Of a DNA stretch of 64,000 bases, positions 55,722 to 64,000 are shown one piece after another. Under the pieces are notes generated by a model. It did not search any database and was not told the DNA's origin. It saw nothing but the letters and a program-made list of their open reading frames with translations. Every line of letters begins with the position of its first letter. The first letter of the stretch is position 1. The stretch comes from Burkholderiales bacterium (GTDB lineage Bacteria; Pseudomonadota; Gammaproteobacteria; Burkholderiales; SG8-39), in assembly GCA_014860355.1 (NCBI GenBank), contig JACZJV010000101.1, positions 47,018 to 111,017 of the forward strand, read 5' to 3'. The position numbers and the translations under genes are program-made.

Positions 55722-57311
55722 ATGGCTAGCTCGCAATTTGCAGCCGACACGCAGCCGGATTCGTTCTGGGTTTCGCTGCGTTTTTTCAACATTTACCGGC
55801 TGCTGCTCGCCGCGGTGTTCCTCGCCTCGGTCCTGATGCTGGGCGACGACCTCAATTTCGGCAGTCACAACCTCCGGCTGTTCAAGTACGTCAGCGGCGC
55901 CTATCTGCTGCTGGCAGTGGCGTATCAGGTGTATCTGGAACGAGTCCGACGCCATTTCAACATCCAGCTGACCGTACACGTGATGACGGACATCGTCGCA
56001 ACGGTGCTGCTGATGAATGCGAGCGACGGCTTCAAGAGCGGCCTCGGCGTGATGCTGTTGATTTCGCTCGCGGCGGCAGCGCTGGTGAGCCGCGGCGCCC
56101 TGACCTTGTTTTACGCCGCGCTCGCCTCCATCGCAATTCTGCTGGAGCAGACTTACTGGGTCCTGTATTTCGATCACAGCGAGGCCAACTACGTGCAACC
56201 CGGGCTGCTGGCGATTGGCTATTTCGCCACGGCGCTGATCACCAACCAGCTGGCGCGGCGCGTAATCCGCCAGGAGCGGGTGATGCGCCAGCGTTCGGTC
56301 GACCTGAGCAATCAGCTGCGCATCAGCCAGCTGGTGATCCAGGACATGCAGGATGCGGTGATGGTGATCGACGGCAACGGCCTGGTGCGCCAGCACAATC
56401 CGCAGGTGTCGCTGCTGCTAGGCTGGCAGGCGCCGGAGCTCGATCAGATCGAAAATCATTCGCCGGAGATCGCGCGCGCGCTGGCGCATTGGCGCGACGC
56501 GGGTGGCAGCGCGGGGGAAACCCTGCTTCTGCCCGGAAGCGGCAAGCTGGTGCGTGCACGCTTCGTCGAGGCAGGAGCGGAGGGCGGCAGTATCACCCTG
56601 GTCTTCCTCGAAGACCTGTCGCGGCTGCAGGAGCAGGCGCAGCAACTCAAGCTGGCCGCGTTGGGGCGGCTCACCGCCAATATCGCGCACGAAATACGCA
56701 ATCCGCTATCGGCGATCAGCCATGCGAGCGAACTGCTCTTGGAGGAGCAGCGCGGCCCCTCGCAGGAACGCTTGCTGCACATCATTCAGGATAACTCGAA
56801 ACGCCTGGATCGCATGGTGCGCGACGTGCTCGAACTCACGCGGCGCGACCGCGTGCATCCGGAAGCCATTCACCTGGCGACTTTTCTGCCTTCCTTCATC
56901 GACGAGTTCGCGCAAAGCGAGCGCATTCCCGGATCAAGCTTCATGCTGCAGATGCATCAGGCGAGCGAAATCATATTTGACCGGGTGCACCTGCAGCAGG
57001 TGCTGTGGAATCTGCTACGCAATGCGTGGCGCCACTCGCGCCAGCGCGAGGCGAGCGTGCGCGTGGTGGTTAAGCGCAGGGCGAATCGGGTAGAATTGGA
57101 CGTGATCGACGACGGCGAGGGCGTACCTACGAATCTGCGGCAGCAATTGTTCGAACCCTTCTTCACCACCTACAGCGGCGGCACCGGCCTGGGCCTGTAC
57201 ATCGCGCGAGAGATGTGCGCCGCGAATTCAGCCATTCTCGAATATGTCGGATCGCCGGCGGACTCCACCGGCGCGGACTTCCGCGTCCTGTGCGGGAGCA
57301 AGCCTGCATGA
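55722..57311 (+). CDS. pilS: PilS-type sensor histidine kinase
   Basis: A 529-residue kinase with about six N-terminal membrane helices (to about residue 180), a PAS domain (about 200-300), a HisKA domain with IAHEIRNPLSAISH and an HATPase with GGTGLGLYIAREM. In Pseudomonas, PilS senses pilin in the membrane and controls PilR. Overlap with pilR (ATGA) supports the pairing. Confidence 0.92.
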   Translation: MASSQFAADTQPDSFWVSLRFFNIYRLLLAAVFLASVLMLGDDLNFGSHNLRLFKYVSGAYLLLAVAYQVYLERVRRHFNIQLTVHVMTDIVATVLLMNASDGFKSGLGVMLLISLAAAALVSRGALTLFYAALASIAILLEQTYWVLYFDHSEANYVQPGLLAIGYFATALITNQLARRVIRQERVMRQRSVDLSNQLRISQLVIQDMQDAVMVIDGNGLVRQHNPQVSLLLGWQAPELDQIENHSPEIARALAHWRDAGGSAGETLLLPGSGKLVRARFVEAGAEGGSITLVFLEDLSRLQEQAQQLKLAALGRLTANIAHEIRNPLSAISHASELLLEEQRGPSQERLLHIIQDNSKRLDRMVRDVLELTRRDRVHPEAIHLATFLPSFIDEFAQSERIPGSSFMLQMHQASEIIFDRVHLQQVLWNLLRNAWRHSRQREASVRVVVKRRANRVELDVIDDGEGVPTNLRQQLFEPFFTTYSGGTGLGLYIAREMCAANSAILEYVGSPADSTGADFRVLCGSKPA

Positions 57312-58672
57312 AACGCGCCGAGCGCAGGGGGAAGCCGACAGGGGCCGCAGTCCTGGTGGTGGATGACGAGGCGGACATACGCGAATTGCTCGAGTTGACT
57401 TTGCTGCGCATGGGGCTGGCAGTGGTGTCCGCGGGCAGCGTGGCCGAGGCGCAGGGTCAGCTCCAGGCGCAGCGCTTTGATCTGTGCCTGACCGACATGC
57501 GACTTCCCGATGGCGAGGGTCTGGATCTGGTACGTTATATCGGCGAGCATTGCCGCGACCTTCCGGTGGCGGTCATCACCGCATACGGCAGCACGGAGAA
57601 TGCAGTCGCCGCGCTCAAGGCTGGCGCATTCGATTACCTTTCCAAGCCGGTGTCGCTGGAGGAACTGCGCACCCTGGTCAAATCGGCGCTCAAACTGCCG
57701 GAGCGCCAGTCCGAGGCCAAGCCCACATACCAGCAACTGCTGGGCGAATCGCCGGCGATGCGGCAGGCACGGGAGATGATACAAAAACTCGCGCGCAGCC
57801 AGGCGCCAGTGTATGTAAGCGGTGAATCAGGCAGCGGCAAGGAATTGGCGGCGCGCCTGATCCACGATCAGGGCGCGCGCCATGACCAGCGGTTCGTCCC
57901 GGTCAACTGCGGCGCCATTCCTGAAAATCTGATGGAGAGCGAATTCTTCGGCTATAAGAAAGGGGCATTCACCGGGGCGGAGGCCGACCGCGAGGGTTTC
58001 TTCCAGGTAGCGCATGGCGGCACGCTGTTTCTTGACGAGGTCGCCGACTTGCCCCTCGCGATGCAAGTAAAGCTGTTGCGCGCCATCCAGGAGAAGCGGG
58101 TGCGCAAGGTGGGGGCAACAGACGAAGATGCGGTGGATGTGCGCATGATCTGCGCTACCCACCAGAACCTCACCGCCCTGGTCGAGTCGGGACGGTTCCG
58201 CCAGGACCTGTACTTCCGCCTCAATGTGATCGAGCTGAAAATGCCGTCGCTGAAGGAGTGCCGCGAAGACATCCACGCGCTGGCGCAGTCCATGCTCGAG
58301 CGCATGGCCGGCGCCGATGGCACGGCCCTGCGACTGTCCAGGGATGCGCAGGAGGCCCTTGCGGCCTACGATTTTCCAGGCAATGTGCGCGAACTGGAGA
58401 ATATTCTGGAACGCGCCGTTGCACTGTGCGGCGGCGAGGAAATCCAGCCGGGCGACCTGCGTCTCACGCCGGCGCGCCAGTCGGGCGATGAGCCGAACGG
58501 CGGGAAATGGCCGCTGCAGGACTATCTTGACCGGGTTGAGCGCGACGCGATACTCGAAGCACTGGGCATGACGCGGTTCAATCGCACGGCAGCGGCCAGA
58601 CTACTCGGCATCACCTTTCGCGCCTTGCGCTACCGCATGGAGCGGCTGGGAATCAACGAACCGCGATCATGA
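57308..58672 (+). CDS. pilR: PilR-type sigma-54 response regulator
   Basis: A 454-residue NtrC-family activator: a receiver (LCLTDMRLPDGEG), a central AAA+ domain (Walker A GESGSGKE; sigma-54 contact loop GAFTGA) and a C-terminal Fis-type helix-turn-helix (NRTAAARLLGITFRALRYR). In the model system it drives pilA from a sigma-54 promoter. It overlaps both pilS and ampD by four bases. Confidence 0.94.
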   Translation: MKRAERRGKPTGAAVLVVDDEADIRELLELTLLRMGLAVVSAGSVAEAQGQLQAQRFDLCLTDMRLPDGEGLDLVRYIGEHCRDLPVAVITAYGSTENAVAALKAGAFDYLSKPVSLEELRTLVKSALKLPERQSEAKPTYQQLLGESPAMRQAREMIQKLARSQAPVYVSGESGSGKELAARLIHDQGARHDQRFVPVNCGAIPENLMESEFFGYKKGAFTGAEADREGFFQVAHGGTLFLDEVADLPLAMQVKLLRAIQEKRVRKVGATDEDAVDVRMICATHQNLTALVESGRFRQDLYFRLNVIELKMPSLKECREDIHALAQSMLERMAGADGTALRLSRDAQEALAAYDFPGNVRELENILERAVALCGGEEIQPGDLRLTPARQSGDEPNGGKWPLQDYLDRVERDAILEALGMTRFNRTAAARLLGITFRALRYRMERLGINEPRS

Positions 58673-59208
58673 TCGCCGACGCCAATGGGCGCGTTGACGC
58701 AGCGCGCTACGTAGCTTCGGACAACTGCGACGAGCGGCCGACGGGTGAAGCGATCACTTTGCTGGTGATCCACAACATCAGCCTGCCGCCGGGCGAATTT
58801 GGCGGGGACGGCATCGAGCGCCTGTTCACCAACGATCTCGACTGCGCAGTCCATCCTTACTATTCGACGCTTGCCGGGGTGCGGGTGTCGGCGCACTTCC
58901 TCATCCGTCGCACGGGCGAACTGCTGCAGTTCGTTCCCTGCGAAAAGCGTGCCTGGCACGCCGGCGCTTCCGCCTGGCGCGGGCGCAGCGCCTGCAACGA
59001 TTTCTCGATCGGCGTCGAACTGGAAGGAACGGACGATGTGCCGTATGCCGAGCCGCAGTACCTCGCTCTGGCAGGACTGGCGCGCGCGCTGCGCGCCTCA
59101 TATCCGATAGCGGACATCGTCGGCCACTGCGACATTGCGCCCGGGCGCAAGACCGATCCCGGCCCGAGCTTCGACTGGATTCGCTTGCGCAGTTCGATCG
59201 GACAATAG
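58669..59208 (+). CDS. ampD: 1,6-anhydro-N-acetylmuramyl-L-alanine amidase
   Basis: A 179-residue cytosolic zinc amidase recycling peptidoglycan fragments. Zinc-site regions LLVIHNISLPPGEFGG and VGHCDIAPGRKTDPGP are typical of AmpD, as is SAHFLIRRTGE. The ATG overlaps the pilR stop. Such recycling would act on anhydro-muropeptides released by lytic transglycosylases such as the one at 37155. Confidence 0.95.
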   Translation: MIADANGRVDAARYVASDNCDERPTGEAITLLVIHNISLPPGEFGGDGIERLFTNDLDCAVHPYYSTLAGVRVSAHFLIRRTGELLQFVPCEKRAWHAGASAWRGRSACNDFSIGVELEGTDDVPYAEPQYLALAGLARALRASYPIADIVGHCDIAPGRKTDPGPSFDWIRLRSSIGQ

Positions 59209-59389
59209 AAGCGCAACGCCTGCGGCGCAGTACGCGTGCGGATGTTTTGTGGCTCGCGCCGGCGCAAGGCGAGCCGCGGCAAACTTCGAATCTCGATTAC
59301 CTCATCCCGCAACTTCGGCAGCGGGCTGCGTTGGGTCCCAGCGTTTCGTGCGCTTATGCCGCATGCGGGCACAATTTTGCAAAAACTTC
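59209..59389. other. Intergenic stretch between ampD and the nrdA promoter
   Basis: No gene is seen in the first part of this 320-base gap. A 7-bp perfect hairpin (GGCTCGC 59251-59257 with GCGAGCC 59269-59275) may end the ampD transcript, although no T-run follows. Two copies of TTGCAAAAAC, three bases apart (59377-59386 and 59390-59399), mark the start of the nrd promoter. Confidence 0.6.
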
Positions 59390-59418
59390 TTGCAAAAACA
59401 AAAGCGCATCACTAAAAT
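59390..59418 (+). promoter_or_regulatory. nrdA promoter
   Basis: TTGCAA (59390-59395) and TAAAAT (59413-59418) are 17 bases apart. The -10 lies inside the upstream NrdR-like box, a good arrangement for repression. The first TTGCAAAAAC copy sits 13 bases upstream of the -35 copy. Confidence 0.7.
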
Positions 59419-59455
59419 TAGTTGCGAAGTGCTAATGAGGTACTATATATTGTGG
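59409..59455. promoter_or_regulatory. Tandem NrdR-like boxes upstream of nrdA
   Basis: TCACTAAAATTAGTTG (59409-59424) and GTACTATATATTGTGG (59440-59455) resemble the 16-base NrdR box consensus (ACACWATATATWGTGT). Their centres are 31 bases apart, three helical turns, which is the spacing known for NrdR operators. The second is the better match. NrdR represses ribonucleotide reductase genes when dATP is high; its gene is not in this window. Confidence 0.8.
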
Positions 59456-59528
59456 TTGCAGTTGGAACAAAAATATAAGCCCAGCAACCGAAATGCGGCA
59501 GTCGGCGCACCGAAACTAGAGAGGAAGG

Positions 59529-62396
59529 ATGCATATGCAGCTTGTCACCGATTCTGAAAAAACGCCATCCGTGGCCGGTGCAAGTGTTGCTGAAGTGTCC
59601 GCAGTGAACCAGTCAAGCTATCCTGAATACCGGATCATTCGTCGTAACGGCGCGGTGGTCGGATTCGACCCGGGCAAGATTTCGGTCGCGATGACCAAGG
59701 CGTTTCTTGCGATCGAAGGCGGTCAGGGTGCCGCCTCGGCGCGCATTCGCGAACTGGTCGCTGCGCTGACCGAATCGGTGGTCGCGGCGCTTGCGCGGCG
59801 CCAACCGGGCGGCGGCACCTTTCATATCGAAGACATCCAGGACCAGGTCGAACTGGCATTGATGCGCTCCGGCGAGCACGAGGTGGCGCGCGCCTACGTA
59901 CTCTACCGCGAGCAGCGTACCAAGGCCCGTGCCCTGGAGCACGCCAAGCAGAAGGACAAGGTCGCCGCCCCCGCGCTGCACATAATAGATAATGGCGTGA
60001 GGCGACCGATCGACCTGGCCGGCCTGAAGATCCAGCTCGAAGCCTGCTGCGAAGGCCTGGGAGACGCAGTCGATCCGGGCATGATATTCCAGGAGACGCT
60101 GAAGAACCTGTACGACGGCGTGCCGATCGAGGAGATCCGCAAGTCGGCGATTCTGTCGGCGCGCGCGCTGATCGAAAAGGACCCGGGCTACAGCTTTGTC
60201 ACCGCGCGCTTGCTCCTCAACACGATCCGCATCGAGATCCTGGGCGAGGAAGTGCCGCAGGCGCAGATGAGCGCACGCTATGCCGAGTATTTTCCCGAAT
60301 TCATCAAGCGCGGCATAGCCGCCGAGTTGCTGGACGAGCGGCTGGCAAAATTCGATCTGGCGCGCCTGGGCAGGTCGCTGGATGCCGCGGGCGACCTGAA
60401 ATTCGGCTATCTCGGCCTGCAGACCCTGTATGACCGCTACTTCCTGCACGATCAGGGGCAGCGCATCGAACTCCCACAGGCTTTCTTCATGCGTGTCGCC
60501 ATGGGGCTGGCGCTGAACGAAATCGACCGCGAATCGCGCGCCATCGAGTTCTACAAGGTTTTGTCTTCGTTCGACTTCATGAGCTCCACGCCGACGCTGT
60601 TTAATTCCGGCACCCTGCGCTCGCAGCTCTCAAGCTGCTATCTGACTACCGTCGCAGACGACCTCGACGGCATCTACGAATCGATCAAGGACAATGCCCT
60701 GCTGGCCAAGTACGCCGGCGGCCTGGGCAACGACTGGACACCGGTGCGCGCGCTGGGCTCGCACATCAAGGGCACCAACGGCAAGTCGCAGGGGGTGGTC
60801 CCGTTCCTGAAGGTCGTCAACGACACCGCGGTTGCGGTGAACCAGGGGGGGAAGCGCAAAGGCGCCGTGTGCGCTTATCTGGAATGCTGGCACCTGGACA
60901 TCGAGGAGTTTCTGGAGCTGCGCAAGAACACGGGTGATGACCGCCGCCGCACCCATGACATGAACACGGCCAACTGGATTCCCGACCTGTTCATGAAGCG
61001 GGTGATGGAAAACGGTGAGTGGACGCTGTTCTCGCCCTCGGACTGCCCCGACCTGCACGACAAGTTCGGCAAGGAATTCGAGAAGGCGTATGCGGGCTAC
61101 GAGGAAAAAGCAGCCAGAGGCGAGCATAAACTGTTCCGCAAGATCCCCGCGCTGCAGCTGTGGCGCAAAATGCTGTCGATGCTGTTCGAGACCGGGCACC
61201 CCTGGATAACCTTCAAAGATCCGTGCAATATCCGCTCGCCTCAGTCGCATGTGGGCGTCGTTCACAGCTCCAACCTTTGCACCGAGATCACGCTCAACAC
61301 CAACGAGCATGAGATCGCGGTATGCAATCTGGGTTCGGTCAATCTGGTCGCGCACCTCAAGGACGGCAAGCTCGATCACGCCAAGCTACAGCGCACGATT
61401 GGCACTGCGATGCGCATGCTCGACAACGTCATCGACATCAATTACTACGCGGTAGGCAAGGCGCGCAATTCGAACCTCAAGCATCGCCCGGTTGGCATGG
61501 GCATCATGGGTTTCCAGGACTGCCTGCAGATGTTGCGCGTCCCCTACGCGTCGAAAGAGGCCGTGGAATTCGCCGATCGCTCCATGGAGGCGGTCGCCTA
61601 TTTCGGCTACCTGGCATCGACAGAGCTGGCCGAGGAGCGCGGCCGCTATTCCTCCTACCGCGGTTCGCTGTGGGACCGCGGCATATTGCCTCAGGACACC
61701 CTGGCTCTGCTGCGCGTAGAACGCGGCGGCCATGTAGAGATCGACATGAGCGTCAGCATGGATTGGGAGAGCCTGCGCGAGCGCATCAGGCAGCACGGCA
61801 TGCGCAACTCCAATTGTCTCGCCATCGCGCCCACCGCCACCATCGCCAACATCATTGGCGTGTCGGCGTCGATCGAGCCCACGTATCAGAACCTGTACGT
61901 GAAGTCGAATCTGTCGGGCGAGTTCACGGTGGTGAACGAATACTTGGTGAACGACCTGAAGCGCCTGGACCTGTGGGACGAGGTGATGATCGCCGATCTC
62001 AAGTATTTTGACGGCAACCTGGCGAAAATCGACCGGGTGCCGGCTGCGCTGCGCGGCCTCTACGCCACAGCGTTCGAGGTCGAGCCGCAGTGGCTGGTCG
62101 AGGCGGCGGCGAGGCGGCAAAAATGGATCGACCAGGCGCAGTCGCTCAATATCTATATGGCAGGCGCCTCGGGCAAGCGGCTGGACGAGACCTACAAGCT
62201 TGCCTGGAAGCGCGGCCTGAAAACAACCTATTACCTGCGTTCGATGGGCGCGACCCACGCCGAAAAGTCGACGGTCAAGGCCGGCCAGTTGAACGCCGTG
62301 CCCGAGGGCGGTACTTCGGCTGCGGCAAATAGCGCCGACCCGGCCGAACCGAAGTTCTGCTCGATCGACGACCCGGATTGCGAGGCTTGCCAGTAG
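59529..62396 (+). CDS. nrdA: Ribonucleotide reductase class Ia, alpha subunit
   Basis: A 955-residue catalytic subunit reducing ribonucleoside diphosphates. An ATP-cone (about residues 35-130, starting RIIRRNGAVVGFDPGKI) gives dATP inhibition. Core motifs include SSCYLTTVADDLDGIY and NLCTEITLN, and the C-terminal redox pair is in CSIDDPDCEACQ. GAGAGGAAGG precedes two candidate starts: ATG 59529 and, with better spacing, ATG 59535. nrdB follows 21 bases later. Confidence 0.96.
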   Translation: MHMQLVTDSEKTPSVAGASVAEVSAVNQSSYPEYRIIRRNGAVVGFDPGKISVAMTKAFLAIEGGQGAASARIRELVAALTESVVAALARRQPGGGTFHIEDIQDQVELALMRSGEHEVARAYVLYREQRTKARALEHAKQKDKVAAPALHIIDNGVRRPIDLAGLKIQLEACCEGLGDAVDPGMIFQETLKNLYDGVPIEEIRKSAILSARALIEKDPGYSFVTARLLLNTIRIEILGEEVPQAQMSARYAEYFPEFIKRGIAAELLDERLAKFDLARLGRSLDAAGDLKFGYLGLQTLYDRYFLHDQGQRIELPQAFFMRVAMGLALNEIDRESRAIEFYKVLSSFDFMSSTPTLFNSGTLRSQLSSCYLTTVADDLDGIYESIKDNALLAKYAGGLGNDWTPVRALGSHIKGTNGKSQGVVPFLKVVNDTAVAVNQGGKRKGAVCAYLECWHLDIEEFLELRKNTGDDRRRTHDMNTANWIPDLFMKRVMENGEWTLFSPSDCPDLHDKFGKEFEKAYAGYEEKAARGEHKLFRKIPALQLWRKMLSMLFETGHPWITFKDPCNIRSPQSHVGVVHSSNLCTEITLNTNEHEIAVCNLGSVNLVAHLKDGKLDHAKLQRTIGTAMRMLDNVIDINYYAVGKARNSNLKHRPVGMGIMGFQDCLQMLRVPYASKEAVEFADRSMEAVAYFGYLASTELAEERGRYSSYRGSLWDRGILPQDTLALLRVERGGHVEIDMSVSMDWESLRERIRQHGMRNSNCLAIAPTATIANIIGVSASIEPTYQNLYVKSNLSGEFTVVNEYLVNDLKRLDLWDEVMIADLKYFDGNLAKIDRVPAALRGLYATAFEVEPQWLVEAAARRQKWIDQAQSLNIYMAGASGKRLDETYKLAWKRGLKTTYYLRSMGATHAEKSTVKAGQLNAVPEGGTSAAANSADPAEPKFCSIDDPDCEACQ

Positions 62397-62417
62397 GCAG
62401 CCAGGAAGATTCGAGAG

Positions 62418-63596
62418 ATGAATATGCTCAATTTTGACGACGAAGTGGCGGCTTCCCCCGTCCCCGGCCTGGGCCTGCAGGCGGTTAAGGGGTTCATGCC
62501 CGCATCACCGGCTGCTGCCACAGGCCGGCAGGAACGTGCGCGCGGGAATTCGGAGCTGGAGACGGGCGCCGAAGAACTGCGCCGCATCCGCGTGGAGGAC
62601 AAGCGCATCATCAACGGGCGCACCGATGTCAACCAGCTGGTTCCGTTCAAATACAAATGGGCGTGGGAGAAATATCTGTCTGCATGCGCCAACCACTGGA
62701 TGCCGCAGGAAATCAACATGAGCCGCGACATCGCCACCTGGAAGGACCAGAATGGCCTGTCCGAGGACGAGCGCCGCATCGTCACGCGCAATCTCGGCTT
62801 TTTCGTGACCGCAGACTCACTAGCCGCGAACAACATCGTACTTGGCACCTATCGGCACATCAGTGCACCGGAGTGCCGCCAGTACCTGCTGCGGCAAGCT
62901 TTTGAAGAGGCGATCCATACCCACGCCTACCAGTACATCGTGGAGAGCCTCGGGTTGGACGAAGGCGAGGTATTCAACGCCTACCACGAGGTTCGCAGTA
63001 TCCGGGACAAGGACGAATTCCTCATCCCGTTCATCGATACGCTCACTAATCCGGCATTCAAGACCGGCACGCCGGAGGCCGACCAGCAGCTGCTCAAGAG
63101 CCTGATCGTGTTTGCCTGCATCATGGAGGGGCTTTTCTTCTACGTCGGATTTGTCCAGATCCTCGCCATGGGGCGCCAAAACAAGATGACCGGCGCGGCC
63201 GAGCAGTACCAGTACATCCTACGCGACGAGTCGATGCACTGTAACTTCGGCATCGACCTCATCAATCAGATCAAAATGGAAAATCCGCATCTGTGGACCC
63301 CGGGATTCCGCGAGGAGATACGGGGATACATGAAGACGGCAGTCGAACTCGAATACCGCTATGCGGAGGACACCATGCCGCGCGGTGTACTGGGGCTGAA
63401 TGCGCCGATGTTCAAGGAATACCTGCGTTACATCGCCAACCGGCGTTGTCAGCAGATCGGCGTGGAACAGCTTTACTCCGGGGCGGGCAATCCTTTTCCC
63501 TGGATGAGTGAAATGACCGATCTGAAGAAAGAGCGCAACTTCTTCGAAACCCGTGTGATCGAGTACCAAACAGGAGGCGCGCTCAATTGGGATTAG
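62418..63596 (+). CDS. nrdB: Ribonucleotide reductase class Ia, beta subunit
   Basis: A 392-residue diiron protein that holds the tyrosyl radical. The segment [15 protein letters not shown] has the E-x2-H-x3-Y arrangement of the E. coli radical site, so the radical tyrosine is present. A second ligand set is in [10 protein letters not shown]. The first 60 residues are variable and Ala-rich. It needs O2, indicating growth under at least some oxygen. Confidence 0.96.
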   Translation: MNMLNFDDEVAASPVPGLGLQAVKGFMPASPAAATGRQERARGNSELETGAEELRRIRVEDKRIINGRTDVNQLVPFKYKWAWEKYLSACANHWMPQEINMSRDIATWKDQNGLSEDERRIVTRNLGFFVTADSLAANNIVLGTYRHISAPECRQYLLRQAFEEAIHTHAYQYIVESLGLDEGEVFNAYHEVRSIRDKDEFLIPFIDTLTNPAFKTGTPEADQQLLKSLIVFACIMEGLFFYVGFVQILAMGRQNKMTGAAEQYQYILRDESMHCNFGIDLINQIKMENPHLWTPGFREEIRGYMKTAVELEYRYAEDTMPRGVLGLNAPMFKEYLRYIANRRCQQIGVEQLYSGAGNPFPWMSEMTDLKKERNFFETRVIEYQTGGALNWD

Positions 63597-63632
63597 CAAC
63601 CTTCATTCCGGCGATGTTTAGCGGAGGCAAGC

Positions 63633-63881
63633 ATGCGTAAGTTGACCGAGTTTCGGGCCGATAACGATTACAGTTTGTGGCTGCGTTTCGACGACGGCTT
63701 GGAAGGGAGCGTATTCCTGGGCAATTTGGTCGAAATCGGCGCGTTCAAACTTTGGCGCGACCGTGATCAGTTCCGCCGCGTGACGATAGACCCCGCGGCA
63801 ATGACCCTGGTTTGGGATGGCGGAATCGAACTCGACCCCGCCGTTTTGTATCGTGACCTGCTGGAGCGCAAGGCCGCATGA
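63633..63881 (+). CDS. DUF2442 protein
   Basis: An 82-residue protein of the DUF2442 type (LWLRFDDGLEGSVFLGNL, then WDGGIELDPAVLYRDLLE). Members are often found near toxin-antitoxin or DUF4160 genes, but none is seen here. GGAGGCAAGC precedes the ATG. It lies 36 bases after nrdB and may share its transcript. Function unknown. Confidence 0.82.
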   Translation: MRKLTEFRADNDYSLWLRFDDGLEGSVFLGNLVEIGAFKLWRDRDQFRRVTIDPAAMTLVWDGGIELDPAVLYRDLLERKAA

Positions 63882-64000
63882 GGCTGGCGAGACTGCAGGA
63901 AAGGAATTCGGCTGCTCGGGGTTCGCCCCGTTTGGCCGGATAATCCGGGCTATCGTGGCCGGGTTTGCAGTAGTTGTTTTTCTTTAACTTGAAGAAGGAG
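63882..64000. other. End of window: hairpin and a ribosome-site-like tail
   Basis: CGGGG-TTCG-CCCCG (63917-63930) is a perfect short hairpin like the one after ispB. The last bases, GAAGAAGGAG, look like a ribosome binding site, so a gene probably starts just beyond the window. No complete gene is seen here. Confidence 0.5.

Overview
The window reads as one GC-rich chromosomal segment of a sulfur-oxidising betaproteobacterium, most likely of the Nitrosomonadales type (Sulfuricella, Sulfuritalea or Thiobacillus-like). The grounds are a reverse-acting dissimilatory sulfite reductase (rDsr) cluster together with gene neighbourhoods common in Betaproteobacteria: valS-holC-pepA/lptFG, ilvBHC-psd-pssA-leuA, rplU-rpmA-obgE-proB and pilSR-ampD. 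The taxonomic call is inference, since no rRNA gene is present.

Bases 1-13729 hold the rDsr operon on the + strand: the end of dsrA, then dsrB-E-F-H-C-M-K-L-L-J-O-P-N and a siroheme-type methyltransferase gene. The sulfur relay (DsrE, F, H and C), the membrane complex (DsrM, K, J, O and P), the NAD(P)H-linked oxidoreductase DsrL and siroheme maturation (DsrN, SUMT) are all present. dsrL is duplicated in tandem, and the second copy has lost a putative nucleotide-phosphate contact motif. A NarX/NarL-like two-component pair points back at the operon (13746-15628). It is followed by tusA, a tiny coupled ORF, dsrE2, a FadL-type porin and an unknown periplasmic protein (15854-19453), which may form a sulfur-handling annex.

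Bases 19455-29048 hold housekeeping genes: valS (with an in-frame amber codon 23 codons before its expected end), holC, pepA, lptFG, an RDD membrane protein, and a sigma factor followed by DUF3619 and DUF3106 genes. The sigma gene appears to start at CTG. Bases 29194-36001 hold branched-chain amino-acid synthesis (ilvB, ilvH, ilvC, leuA) interleaved with phospholipid synthesis (psd, pssA). leuA is preceded by a promoter and a 28-codon leucine-rich leader ORF that looks like an attenuator.

Bases 36117-47954 hold a wrbA-like flavoprotein, a lytic transglycosylase, proS, rppH, a CBS protein, a rubrerythrin/Fe-S oxidoreductase/DUF3501 module with a near-consensus promoter, proB, obgE, rpmA, rplU and ispB. 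A tRNA-Pro(CGG) at 47995 abuts the decayed 3' end of an IS481-type transposase. Bases 48406-59208 hold asmA, a phosphorelay whose kinase, receivers, Hpt and OmpR-type regulator are all separate genes, and PilS-PilR-AmpD. The window ends with nrdA-nrdB behind a promoter carrying two NrdR-like boxes, and a DUF2442 gene.

Across the window, short G-run/C-run hairpins with differing but complementary arms recur, six of them just upstream of start codons. This is the least expected non-coding pattern I see. I found no rRNA, CRISPR array, prophage or intact insertion sequence.
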